A DNA stretch of 64,000 nucleotides from Dictyobacter formicarum (GTDB lineage Bacteria > Chloroflexota > Ktedonobacteria > Ktedonobacterales > Ktedonobacteraceae), in the NCBI RefSeq assembly GCF_016587435.1, contig NZ_BNJJ01000018.1, forward strand, positions 1 through 64,000, read 5' to 3'. The notes under the pieces are model-generated. The model was not told the DNA's origin. It saw only the letters and a program-made list of their open reading frames with translations, and ran no database searches. Position 1 is the stretch's first letter, and the number at the start of each line of letters is the position of its first letter. Positions 35,356 to 44,562 of the stretch are shown piece by piece. The translations under genes were made by a program, and so were the position numbers.

Positions 35356-38300
35356 TCAAGCGCATCTCATATTGGGAAGGGTGACTGTAAAAGTGGAGCC
35401 TTTTCCAACCTCGCTCTCCACCGTGATGGTTCCCTTATGATGCTTGACGATCCTGGCTACGATGTAGAGCCCCATGCCCAGGCCGGCAATCCCTTTCTGC
35501 CTGGGATTGGCGACCCGATAAAAGCGTTCAAAGATTTTCTCGCACTGTTCCCGCGGAATACCGAGGCCATGATCGCGCACCCGAACTGTGACCACATCTT
35601 CAGTGGTGTCCATCTCCACTTCGACCGTCTCTGCCTGAGGAGAGTATTTGATGGCGTTGCTGATCAGGTTGGTGAAGACCTGTCCCAGGCGGTCTCGATC
35701 CCCGATCATGCAGGCCCTCACTGGCGCACGTACCACAATGCTATGGTCTGGATAGCTGTATTGCACGGTGTCGGTGATCTCCCGGAGGAGTTCGTTAAGA
35801 TCCACTTGCCCCTGCCGATACTCCAGCTTGCCCGCCTGGATCTTGGAGACATCAAGCAACTCTCCGATCAGGCGTTCGAGTTGCTTGATGGGTCCCTCCA
35901 GGGTGGAAAGCGCTGTGACCACCTCGTCATGTGATTGTTTTTGCTGCCGTCTGCGCGCCAGTTGGATTTGCATCTTCAAGGCCGTGAGTGGATTCCTCAG
36001 TTCGTGGCTTGCCATATTGATGAAATCATCCTTGCGTTGATCGAGTTCTTTGCGGGCCGAATTATCCAGCACGAAGGCGATCCCCTGAGAGGGATTAGAC
36101 GGCAATGCGATGCGTCCAACAATTACCGGAAGGCGACTTCCATCTTTACATACATACTCTTTCTCATAAGGCGCTATATATTGGTGATCGGCCATTTCTT
36201 GGCGAGATTGCTGAAGACGAAGATGTTCTGGAGGGGTCATATGCACCCAGTTGATGTTCCCCGCATACAGATCCTCGCGGGTATAGCCGGTCATGTGCAG
36301 AAAGGTATCATTGGCATCTACAATCTGCCCGCCTTCTTCGATATTGATCCCGATAATCGGGGAGTTCATCAAAGCGCTTACGCGTTCCTGACTTTGGCGC
36401 AAGGCTTCTTCGATGCGCTTCTGATCGTCGATATCCGTGCTGGTGCCGAACCACTTGACGATCTGGCCTGCTTCATCGCGCACCGGCACCCCACGAGTTA
36501 AGAACCAGCGATACGCGCCCGTTTGGCCCTCCTTGAGGCGATTTTCGATCTCATAGGGTTCACCCACTGCGAGCGCATGATGCCAGATCGTCAGGGTGCG
36601 CTGAGCATCGTCAGGGTGTAAAAACTGGCTCCATTCATCGCCCAGTATGGATTCAGGGGAAGCCCCAAGGTAGTCGCAAGCGCGTTGATTGGCGTACTCA
36701 AGACGACCATCTGGCCGTGCTGTCCACACCAACTGTGGCACCGTTTCAGCCAGCACGCGCCAGTTCTCCTCACTGGCTTTGATTCTCTGTTCAGCCTGTT
36801 TCTGCTCGTCAATGTCAGTGTTGGTGCCAAACCATTTCAGGATCGTGCCCTGCGCATCTTTGAACGGCCCTCCTCTGGCAAGGGACCAACGATACTCCCC
36901 GGTGGTTCCATTGCACAGGCGCAGTTCCGCTTCATAGGGCCTGCCTGCCTGGACGGCGCTCTGCCACACCTCCAGGACACGTTGTTGGTCATCGGGGTGG
37001 ATGGCCTGGAGCCAACCATCCCCTTGAGCTTGTTCAGAAGTCATATTGGTATAGTCACACCAGCGTTGGTTCGTGTATTCACACGAGCCATCGGGGCGCA
37101 GCATCCAGACGAATTGGGGGATGGCATCAACCAGGACACGGATTTCGTCCTCGACTTGCTTTTTGTCGTGAATGTCGGTGCAGGTGCCAAACCACTTGAC
37201 GATGTGACCGCCTGCATCGCGCATCGGCATGCCGCGAGCTAAGAACCAGCGATACGCGCCCGTTTGGCCCTCCTTGAGACGATATTCAATCTCATAGGGT
37301 TCTCCCACTGCGAGTGCATGATGCCAGATCGTCAGGGTGTGCTCATAATCGTCAGGGTGTAAAAACTGGCTCCATCCAGAGCCCAATGCTTGTTCAGGGG
37401 AGGAACCGCTATAGGCATACCACCGTTGATTCCAGTACTCTAAAGCTCCATCTGGGCGTGCCATCCACACGAGCTGCGGCACCGTTTCGGCCAGCACTCG
37501 CCAGTTCTCCTCGCTTTCTTTGATTCTCTGCTCCGCCCGTTTCTGCTCCTCAATGTCGGTGTTGGTGCCAAACCATTTGATGATCTGGCCTCTTTCATCA
37601 CGTACCGGCATGGCGCGGGCTAAGAACCAGCGATACTCCCCAGTCGTGCCCTGGCGCAGGCGCAGTTCCGTTTCATACACCCCGCCGGTCTGGACGGCGC
37701 GCTGCCACACGGAGCGGACGCGTGGCCGGTCCTCAGGATGGAGACACTGCATCCATCCCTCCCCCTGGGCCTCTTCGGTGTTCAGGCCGGTATAGTCGCG
37801 CCAGCGTTGATTACACGAGTCCTGAGAGCCGTCCGGTTGCGTGGTCCAGACCAGCTGGGGGATAGCATCGATAAGGGCATGGATTTCCGCTTCGGCGCGC
37901 TTGCGCTCAGTGATGTCGGTCCCGACATAGACGAGGTACGCGACGTGGTGGTCCACGTCCCTGCGGGGGGTGATCGTTGCCTCAAGGTGAAGGTCCATCC
38001 CTTCCCTGGGGTGAACCACCGTCTCGAAACGCACGGTTTCTCCCCTGCTGGCTCGCGTGATGGCGGCGCGCAACTGCGCTTGACTGGTCGGAGCACAGGA
38101 CCACCACCGGGCTTCGGCGAGCGGGTGGCCAATGACCTCCTCGCGTCGGACGCGCGCCTGCGCCAGGGGGATCTCATTGATCTCGAGGACGATCCCCTCG
38201 GGGGTCAGCACGCCGATCCTGCTAAACAAGCCATCCAGGTCCTCGATGGAGAGACACTCGCCCTGGGGAACCGGCGCCTCTCGTCGGGCTGCGGCTCTGC

Positions 38301-38652
38301 CCTGGTGGACCTGCACCATCAGCCCCCCAATCGTGGGAGCGAGCTGCACGTGCAGCCAGGTCCCCGTCACGGGAGACACATACTCCACTTCCGTTGGTGC
38401 CTGGGTCTGTCTGGTCTGCTGGACGGCCTGATAGAGTGCGGTGCTCACCAGTTGGGAAGCGCCGCGCCACAAGGGCTTGCCCACTACATCCTCTCGTGTG
38501 GTGCCTAGGATGGCCTGCGCGCTCGCATTGGCATAGACAATCGTGGCGGCGTCATCGACGACAAACAGGGCACCTGGAAGCGCCTCAAGCAGAGAAAGGA
38601 GCGTGTCACTCGAGGTAGGAGTGACATGCCGGGTCTGTTTGGTATTCGACAT
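35356..38652 (-). CDS. Soluble multi-PAS histidine kinase (unit A, 1098 residues)
   Basis: No membrane segment. Seven PAS domains: about 15-125 (LPGALFVVDDAATIVYANAS), 130-250, then four tandem PAS_3 units (256-765) each opening with a form of VLAETVPQLVW, and 770-880 (RVSALMNSPIIGINIEEGG). HisKA follows with the phospho-His in FINMASHELRNPLTALK. The ATPase domain has the N box (TNLISNAIKYSP), G1 (DHGLGIP), F box (KIFERFYR) and G2 (GLGMGLYIV). It is cytosolic and probably senses redox, light or small ligands through PAS cofactors. It has no receiver; the free-standing regulator at 38908 is the natural partner, though a short element lies between them. The start at 38652 is preferred to a start 11 codons upstream. 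Confidence 0.92.
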   Translation of the reverse strand: MSNTKQTRHVTPTSSDTLLSLLEALPGALFVVDDAATIVYANASAQAILGTTREDVVGKPLWRGASQLVSTALYQAVQQTRQTQAPTEVEYVSPVTGTWLHVQLAPTIGGLMVQVHQGRAAARREAPVPQGECLSIEDLDGLFSRIGVLTPEGIVLEINEIPLAQARVRREEVIGHPLAEARWWSCAPTSQAQLRAAITRASRGETVRFETVVHPREGMDLHLEATITPRRDVDHHVAYLVYVGTDITERKRAEAEIHALIDAIPQLVWTTQPDGSQDSCNQRWRDYTGLNTEEAQGEGWMQCLHPEDRPRVRSVWQRAVQTGGVYETELRLRQGTTGEYRWFLARAMPVRDERGQIIKWFGTNTDIEEQKRAEQRIKESEENWRVLAETVPQLVWMARPDGALEYWNQRWYAYSGSSPEQALGSGWSQFLHPDDYEHTLTIWHHALAVGEPYEIEYRLKEGQTGAYRWFLARGMPMRDAGGHIVKWFGTCTDIHDKKQVEDEIRVLVDAIPQFVWMLRPDGSCEYTNQRWCDYTNMTSEQAQGDGWLQAIHPDDQQRVLEVWQSAVQAGRPYEAELRLCNGTTGEYRWSLARGGPFKDAQGTILKWFGTNTDIDEQKQAEQRIKASEENWRVLAETVPQLVWTARPDGRLEYANQRACDYLGASPESILGDEWSQFLHPDDAQRTLTIWHHALAVGEPYEIENRLKEGQTGAYRWFLTRGVPVRDEAGQIVKWFGTSTDIDDQKRIEEALRQSQERVSALMNSPIIGINIEEGGQIVDANDTFLHMTGYTREDLYAGNINWVHMTPPEHLRLQQSRQEMADHQYIAPYEKEYVCKDGSRLPVIVGRIALPSNPSQGIAFVLDNSARKELDQRKDDFINMASHELRNPLTALKMQIQLARRRQQKQSHDEVVTALSTLEGPIKQLERLIGELLDVSKIQAGKLEYRQGQVDLNELLREITDTVQYSYPDHSIVVRAPVRACMIGDRDRLGQVFTNLISNAIKYSPQAETVEVEMDTTEDVVTVRVRDHGLGIPREQCEKIFERFYRVANPRQKGIAGLGMGLYIVARIVKHHKGTITVESEVGKGSTFTVTLPNMRCA

Positions 38653-38740
38653 CGTGCGGTAGCTCTCCCTTTCACGTACCCCCATCCCTGAGAACGAAGG
38701 CGCATCTCTGCTCTAACCTCAAGAAATCTATTACAATGAT

Positions 38741-38904
38741 GGGTATTGTCAACTTCATTGAAATTGTAGAGCTTATAGAAGAGAAACAGGCCTCAAAGTG
38801 GAGATTGCGCCCTTTTTCTTGCCTGAGTTGCTCGAGAATTCTGGTTGATGTGGCATCGAAGTAGTGAAAGCTCATCAACGAAAATTTTTAAGTTGACAAT
38901 ACCC
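38741..38904. mobile_element. Short element with IS6-type ends (MITE candidate)
   Basis: A 164-bp segment bounded by GGGTATTGTCAACTT and its exact complement, the same ends as the IS6 copies at 1427, 53115 and 60102. The inside is non-coding and not obviously IS6-derived. The right end lies 3 bp past the stop codon of the response regulator gene. Confidence 0.8.
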
Positions 38905-38907
38905 TTC

Positions 38908-39303
38908 TCATGCAAGAAGATTTGCGATCAATTGCAGCAGTGTCTCCAGATCAAAGGGTTTCCGGAGCGTTCTGAGATGATCCAAGGCGCCGCTTTCTTG
39001 TGGCAAATCGGCACTCATCAGGAGGATGGGTGTTTGCTCACCTCCTTCTCTACGCTGCAACTGGTCGGCGAGTTCCAGCCCATTCATCCCAGGGAGATGA
39101 TAATCGAGGAGAAACAAATCAGGCGTGATCGTTTGCAGCATATTCAGCGCCATCTCGCCGCTCGGGGCAAGATGCCCTTGATAGATTGCCTCCTCCTGGA
39201 GCACTTCCAGCAGGAGATTGCCAAGGATGGGATCATCTTCGACAATGAGAATACGCTTGACAGCAAGAACATCACTCCATGCCTGTCGTTGGAACATAGA
39301 CAT
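38908..39303 (-). CDS. Single-domain response regulator
   Basis: 131 residues, only a receiver domain. It shows the acidic pair in ILIVEDDPILGNLL, the phospho-Asp in LFLLDYHLPGMNGLELADQL, the Ser switch in ILLMSADL and the Lys in LRKPFDLETLL. No output domain, so it acts through protein contact or in a phosphorelay. It starts 9 bp after the stop of the 758-residue kinase, in the same direction, with AGGAG at the ribosome site, so the two are co-transcribed and are probably a cognate pair. Confidence 0.94.
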   Translation of the reverse strand: MSMFQRQAWSDVLAVKRILIVEDDPILGNLLLEVLQEEAIYQGHLAPSGEMALNMLQTITPDLFLLDYHLPGMNGLELADQLQRREGGEQTPILLMSADLPQESGALDHLRTLRKPFDLETLLQLIANLLA

Positions 39304-39312
39304 ATGCGCTCC

Positions 39313-41589
39313 TTATGTTCTTTTCAGGGGAAGCGTCACCTGAAACGTCGATCCTTTTCCCATTTCGCTCTCCATCGTGATGGATCCTCCATGGTATTTC
39401 ACAATCTCCGCGACAATATACAAGCCCATTCCGAGGCCTGGAAAGGCGCGCTGATGTGGAGCAACCGCCCGATAGAAGCGCTCAAAGATTTTCTCGCGCT
39501 GCTCTTGTGGAATGCCGATACCCTGATCATGCACGCTGAGCGTCACGGCCTCTTCGGATACCTTGATATCCACCTCTATCGTGTTGGCTCCTGGGGAATA
39601 TTTGATCGCGTTGCTGATCAGGTTCAGCAACATTTGCTCGAGCCGGTCCTTATCCCCGACCAGAAGAGGGGGGGACGCGGCACGATGCACGACGATGGTA
39701 TGGGTCGTCTGCATCTGTTGCACGATATCAACGACCTCCTGGAGCACGTCGTCCAGATTCACCGTTTCTTGGGCATACTCCAGGGTGCCAGCCTGAATTT
39801 TGGAGAGGTCGAGCAACTCTCCGACCAATCGGGTAACCATGTTGAGTTGTGCCTCCATCCGGGAAAGAACGGTATCCGCGTTGTAGATGCCTTGCTTTCC
39901 CAGTTGCTTTCGTAATAGTTGCGTTTGCAGCTTCAAGGACGTGAGCGGCGTCTTGAGTTCATGGCTGACCATCCCTAGAAAGTGATCTTTGCGCTGCTCC
40001 AGCTCCTTGCGGGCTGAGTTGTCCAGCAGAAAGCCGATGCCCTGGAGCACCTCACCATGAAAGGCCACTCCTCCCATTAGCACGTCCAGGCGGCTACCAT
40101 CCTTACACACGAGTTCGGCTTCAAAGGGCGTGGTATCTTGCTGCACGACCAGTTCCTGGTGCACTTGCTGGAACAGCGAGGGCTTCGAGGTTGGCAGGGT
40201 GAAACTGCCCCAGTTGATACACCGCCGGCACAGCTCGTCTCGGTTATAGCCCGTCATCCTCAGGAAGGTGTTGTTCCCTTCCACCACCACGTCGTCTTCG
40301 GCGAAAAAGATCCCGATCACGCTGGAATTCATGAGATGGTTCACGCGTTCCTGGCTCTGGCGCAAGGCATCCTCGGTTTGTTTCTGCCTCTGAATATCGG
40401 TGCAGGTACCAAACCATTGGACGACCTGCCTCTCCTCGTTCCGCAGAGGCACACCCCGTGATAAAAACCAGCGATAGGTGCCCGGCTGTCTCTCCCTGAG
40501 GCGATATTCAAACTCATAGGGTTCCCCTGTCTCTAATGCCTGGCGCTGAAGAGCCAGGACCCGCTCTCGATCCTCAGGATGTACAAACTGAAGTGAGACC
40601 GCTTCATCATGCGTGATATCCGTTCGGGGGGCTGTGTGCCACATACCCTGGATGCACTGCCGGTCAGCGGGAGGCAGTTGCTGGAGCCATTCATCCTCTG
40701 TGCATTGCTCGGACATCATATGGGCATAGTCGTGCGAGCGTCGATTACAGTAGGCGATGGAACCATCAGGCCGCCTGATCCAGACAAATTGGGGCACGGT
40801 ATCGAGCACAGTACGAAGTTCCTCTTCCACGCGCTTGTACTGGGTAATATCGAATCCCGTACAGATCAGATACTCGACCTGCTGATTCGCCGCACATTGG
40901 GGCGTCAGCGTCACGGCAAGGTCGAGATACCTTCCTGGGTGTGGGTATATGCGGGCTTCAAAGCGTACCGTCACTCCCTGTCTGGCCTGTTCGATCGCCG
41001 CACCTAATTGCCTTTGGGCATGCGGGACAGACGACCACCAGGAAACAGCGGTGAGCGGTTTGCCAATCACCTCCTCGAGCTGGACCTGCGCGTCCGTCAA
41101 GGGACGCTGACTGATCTCCAGGATCAGTCCCTCCGGTGTCAACATCGCGACCCGCTCAGCACTGTGCTCCAGGAGATCCCGATACCGCTGTTCACTTTGG
41201 CGAAGGGCGTCCTGGCACTGCGTTGGTTCCGTGTTTTCCTGGAAAAAGACCGCGAGGCCCACTCCGGTGGGCGAGATCTGTGCATGGAACCAGGTCTGGG
41301 TCACCGGGGAACGATATTCCACGTCGGTCAGTTTCCGCGTCTGTCTGGCCTTGAGCACCGCCTGGTAGAGCGTTGTGCTCACCAGGTGAGGAGCGAGGCA
41401 CCAGAAGCTGTTTCCAACAAGCGCCTCTTGTGTGGTGCCGAGCATGGTCTGCGCGCTCGCATTGGCATACACAATCGTTGTGGCGTCATCGACGACAATC
41501 AACGCATCAGGAAGCGTCTCAAGCGCGCTGAGGAGCGTTTCACGCGATGTGAGCATGCTTGAGACGCTGCTTTGTGGATTGAACATCAT
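39313..41589 (-). CDS. Soluble multi-PAS histidine kinase (unit A, 758 residues)
   Basis: Start at 41589 (GGGAG at 9-nt spacing); 41586 is an alternative. Four PAS regions: LPDALIVVDDATTIVYANAS, ERVAMLTPEGLILEISQRPL, VLDTVPQFVWIRRPDGSIAY and RVNHLMNSSVIGIFFAEDDV. The third looks like two PAS_3 units fused by an internal deletion (AVSLQFVHPEDRERV joins two halves). HisKA with LGMVSHELKTPLTSLK and an ATPase domain with LLNLISNAIKYSP, DQGIGIP and GLGMGLYIV follow. No membrane segment. It is followed at 9 bp by the receiver gene. Its upstream region is nearly identical to that of the 1397-residue kinase. Confidence 0.92.
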   Translation of the reverse strand: MMFNPQSSVSSMLTSRETLLSALETLPDALIVVDDATTIVYANASAQTMLGTTQEALVGNSFWCLAPHLVSTTLYQAVLKARQTRKLTDVEYRSPVTQTWFHAQISPTGVGLAVFFQENTEPTQCQDALRQSEQRYRDLLEHSAERVAMLTPEGLILEISQRPLTDAQVQLEEVIGKPLTAVSWWSSVPHAQRQLGAAIEQARQGVTVRFEARIYPHPGRYLDLAVTLTPQCAANQQVEYLICTGFDITQYKRVEEELRTVLDTVPQFVWIRRPDGSIAYCNRRSHDYAHMMSEQCTEDEWLQQLPPADRQCIQGMWHTAPRTDITHDEAVSLQFVHPEDRERVLALQRQALETGEPYEFEYRLRERQPGTYRWFLSRGVPLRNEERQVVQWFGTCTDIQRQKQTEDALRQSQERVNHLMNSSVIGIFFAEDDVVVEGNNTFLRMTGYNRDELCRRCINWGSFTLPTSKPSLFQQVHQELVVQQDTTPFEAELVCKDGSRLDVLMGGVAFHGEVLQGIGFLLDNSARKELEQRKDHFLGMVSHELKTPLTSLKLQTQLLRKQLGKQGIYNADTVLSRMEAQLNMVTRLVGELLDLSKIQAGTLEYAQETVNLDDVLQEVVDIVQQMQTTHTIVVHRAASPPLLVGDKDRLEQMLLNLISNAIKYSPGANTIEVDIKVSEEAVTLSVHDQGIGIPQEQREKIFERFYRAVAPHQRAFPGLGMGLYIVAEIVKYHGGSITMESEMGKGSTFQVTLPLKRT

Positions 41590-41819
41590 GCAGTAGTTCT
41601 CCCTTTCATGTGGTCCCATCCCTGGAAGGAAGATGCTTCCCTGCTCTGATATCTCGAAACAGCATTGAGAAATGTGAGAAGACGCGGAACCTCCTTCTCC
41701 GTGAAACTCCTTTCAAGCCCTTCTGTCGAGAGGGCTTGCGCCAGGGTATGCTTGCGCATAGGAACTGTCGGATCCGAAAGGCGACCGGAACGTTTGTTGC
41801 GCGAGGAGGAACCTGCCCA

Positions 41820-42500
41820 GGTGGTACGCAGGCATCGACTGGGCTGACGAAAAGCACGACACTGTGGTTATCGATGATGTCGGCCATCAGCGTGGCACGT
41901 ATGCCAACGCACATTGCCGCTCTGCCTGCATCAAACCATTGCGCCATGCTCCGCAGCCGTTTGCTGGGCAATCCACACGCTCCAAACCTTGGGCATTGGA
42001 GTACTATCAACGCACGCGCTGGCCACTGCCAGCCTCACCGTGTTGCAACCGATTCGAGGCGGGGCCCGTTCCCTCTCGGATCTCAAGCTGCTGGCATTGC
42101 AGCGTCTGGCCGCTGAGCGGATCGGCGTGAAAGACCTGATTCGCCAACGCGGGCTGGTTCTGGAACAAGGCCAATTGATCAAAGCGCTTCGACTCTTGCG
42201 CGAGCATATTGACCAATTGGAGAGCGACATCATCGCGATGGTTGAACAGACGCGCGAAGGGCAGATTCTGCTGTCGTTTCCAGGCTTTGGGCCAATCACG
42301 GCGGTGACGATCAGAGCGGCTATCGGCTCGATCCACCACTTCCCCCTGGCTTGGGCCCTCAATGCATACGTTGGTTGGGCGCCGGTGGTGGCTCAATCGG
42401 GAAGCACCTTGGATGCCTCCTCCTTGACCCGCGGGGGAGCCAGGACGATAAAGCAGATCATGTTGCTGGCTGTCATGCAGGTCATCCGTACAGCACTCGT
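41820..42500 (+). pseudogene. IS110-family transposase, degraded (unit A)
   Basis: Traces of the DEDD N-terminus (WYAGIDWADEKHDTVVIDDV; the start ATG is changed to AGG) and, after a frame change and loss of the middle, the C-terminal IS116/IS110/IS902 domain: ILLSFPGFGPITAVTIRAAI, YVGWAPVVAQSGSTLDASSL, KQIMLLAVMQVIRTAL. The C-terminal tail is cut off there. Twin of 50316-51003. Confidence 0.8.
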
Positions 42501-42526
42501 TGTGCCTGTCATGTGCCTGTCACAAG

Positions 42527-42673
42527 CATCATGGTCATCTCCTCCTTTCCTCATCCTCTACGCGCAAAATGATTTTTCCGCGCGTGTGCCCTTGTCGGGC
42601 CTGCTCAAACGCCTGGGATGCCTCTGAGAGCGGGAAGACCCGCTCGGTGATTGGTCGGAGCTGGCCCGTATCT
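42527..42673 (-). pseudogene. Zinc-type oxidoreductase, C-terminal fragment (unit A)
   Basis: Nearly identical to the end of the intact gene at 51048 (RPITERVFPLSEASQAFEQA). The match stops at 42673, where unrelated sequence and the nitroreductase gene begin. The N-terminal piece of the same gene is at 43592-43675. Confidence 0.78.
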
Positions 42674-42748
42674 GCATGTGTCAGTGTTGCCGGCACCTCA
42701 CCTCTTTAATATTTACCTTTATAAACACCACAGTATAAGCGTTACAGG

Positions 42749-43405
42749 TTAAATAAAGGTAAATAGCTCTTCTTTAGATAATCTGGATTTTGGTGTATGA
42801 ACAGCATGATCTTTCTCAAAGTCGCGATAGCCAAGAGGGAGCAGGACACTGGATGTAAAGCCTTTTTCGCGTAGCCCCAGTTCAGCGTCGAGCCTGCGAG
42901 GGTCGAATCCCTCAAGAGGACTGACATCAATGCCAAACTCAGCTGCAGCAATGAGCAACATTCCCAACGCCATATATGTCTGTTTTTCCATCCAATGTTG
43001 GAGGTCTTTATAGTCGTACTCGTGCAGACTGACCCAATCGCTAGCACTATCTCCCCAGTGTTTTTTAGCAGATGCACTTTTGAACCAACCATCACGCTCT
43101 TCTTTGTCAAGCATAATATCCATGTACCCTGTCGGCAGGCTCATGCGTGTACAAAAAACGATTACATGAGAGGCATTCTCAACCTTCACGGCGTTGACGG
43201 CCTGTTCTGGACGCATTTCTTTCGCGATGCGTTCTTTTCCTTCCTGTGTACTGGCTACGAAAAAATGCCAGGGCTGTACATTCACAGAGGAAGGGCTGAA
43301 GCGCAAAAACTCTAGCAATGTATCTATCGTTTCCTGTGGAATACGACGATCCGGATCAAACGCTTTCGTCATGTGACCAGTTTGGGTAATCTTTGTGAGA
43401 TTCAT
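42749..43405 (-). CDS. NfsB-like oxygen-insensitive NAD(P)H nitroreductase
   Basis: 218 residues from the ATG at 43405; an upstream ATG three codons earlier overlaps the likely ribosome site. FMN-dependent flavoprotein expected to reduce nitroaromatics or quinones using NAD(P)H. Family signatures: FSPSSVNVQPWHFFVASTQE near residue 35, ASHVIVFCTR, WMEKQTYMALGMLLIAAAEF, then SPLEGFDPRRLDAELGLREK and LLPLGYRD. Length and layout match E. coli NfsB (217 residues). An Rrf2-type regulator remnant lies directly upstream. The gene sits inside the broken unit A oxidoreductase. Confidence 0.92.
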   Translation of the reverse strand: MNLTKITQTGHMTKAFDPDRRIPQETIDTLLEFLRFSPSSVNVQPWHFFVASTQEGKERIAKEMRPEQAVNAVKVENASHVIVFCTRMSLPTGYMDIMLDKEERDGWFKSASAKKHWGDSASDWVSLHEYDYKDLQHWMEKQTYMALGMLLIAAAEFGIDVSPLEGFDPRRLDAELGLREKGFTSSVLLPLGYRDFEKDHAVHTPKSRLSKEELFTFI

Positions 43406-43474
43406 GAAGTTCATCCTTATGTTTGTGTTACGAGGCGCTGTTGATGAGGCATCATTGCTGTTTCTTGTGCCTGT

Positions 43475-43675
43475 TCAACAGTATTGCAATGTTTCTTCTA
43501 AGAGATCTGCGACAGTCGTCTGGGCTAGACGCTGCTTCAGAGCATCTTCAGCTTCGCCATAGAAGTGTTTCAGCGCCGTTTGAATACCCCTTCCAACTCC
43601 TGGCTGAGGTTTCGGTGCATCTTCGAACACAAATTGATCGGGTCTGCTCTGACTATAGAGGTGAATAGCTTTCAT
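43475..43675 (-). pseudogene. Fusion of oxidoreductase N-terminus and Rrf2-type C-terminus
   Basis: The first 28 codons (43675-43592, MKAIHLYSQSRPDQFVFEDA) are those of the intact oxidoreductase at 51986. The remaining 38 (QTALKHFYGEAEDALKQRLA, QTTVADLLEETL) resemble the C-terminal helix of Rrf2 or similar regulators. The join falls inside one open frame, so a 66-residue chimera could be made, but neither parent domain is complete. Confidence 0.65.
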
Positions 43676-44003
43676 CTCTCACACGTCTCCTTGTTCTTCC
43701 TCATGCTTCCAGAACATTTCCAGGCTGATCTCTCCAGCAGGACCGACACATGACCAGGTGTCGCGCCGCAGGCGCTGAGAAGTCTTGAGCGAAAGGGCAG
43801 CTTCTGCATGGATATGTACCTGCATGTGGCTCCGAAGTGCTTTGCCTGGCAACAGTATAGAATGATAATGGTCTTGCTACAAGGGCCATTTTATAGGGAA
43901 AGTACGGAGCCATTTTGCTCTGCCAGGTTTTGGAACTGGTCTCTCTCTGGCGAGCGTGCCCTTGGCCGGAGAGGTGCGTTCATCCCCCATCTGTTGCTTC
44001 TGT
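43676..44003. other. Intergenic region, shared with 51987-52313
   Basis: Contains no supported gene. It is nearly identical to the region between the oxidoreductase and the dihydrofolate-reductase-like gene in unit B, and must hold their promoters. Confidence 0.5.
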
Positions 44004-44558
44004 TCATGCCTTTCTCACGCGGAAACGAAGGGTGGTCAGTTGCTCTGCTTGTGAGACGGCTATCGTCTCTCAGGCAACCTGTTCGCCCGCCTTTCGGGCA
44101 AAGAAGCGGACACCATCACCGAGCAAGATGGGCGCTACATACACGAGGATCTCGTCAATCAGCCCTGCCTCGAGACACTGACGGGCAAGGCTGGCACCGA
44201 TGATCAGCAGATTCTTCCCCTCTGTGGCTCGCAAGCCTGTCGCAACTGCGGATCGAATGTCATCCGAGAGGAACATGATCGTCTCATCTTCTTCGTCGTC
44301 AGGTGCGTGATGCGTCAGGACGAACACAGGTCCGATCCAGGCTCCTCCGAAGACCTTCCGATCCACTGGTGGTAGTCCCGGTTTCCGGCCCACATCGTAG
44401 CTCCGTCTGCCACTCAGCACGGCACCTGTCGTCCGGATGACCTGGTCTACGACTGGGTTTGGACCAGCAAATCGAGCTACCCAGTCCATCCCATCGTCTG
44501 GCCCGGCGATAAAGCCGTCCAACGACATGGTGACGTGCCACAAAACTTTCCCTATCAT
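44004..44558 (-). pseudogene. Dihydrofolate-reductase-family protein (RibD C-type), internal stop
   Basis: Begins KVLWHVTMSLDGFIAGPDDG, then GAVLSGRRSYDVGR, VFVLTHHAP and LLIIGASLARQCLEAGLIDE, DEILVYVAPILLGDGVRFF, the pattern of the RibD C-terminal/DHFR-like family. A TGA at 44070 interrupts the frame after GEQVA. The next 21 codons (ETIAVSQAEQLTTLRFRVRK) continue the expected final strand to a TGA at 44004, so the codon was probably Leu. The shortened 162-residue product may still fold. The same stop occurs in the unit B copy. Confidence 0.8.
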
Positions 44559-44562
44559 TTCT

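Noticed and set aside
35338..41562. Series of 70-260-residue plus-strand frames repeated through the kinase genes
   Set aside because: They recur because the PAS units recur on the minus strand; they share no start signals and are shadows.
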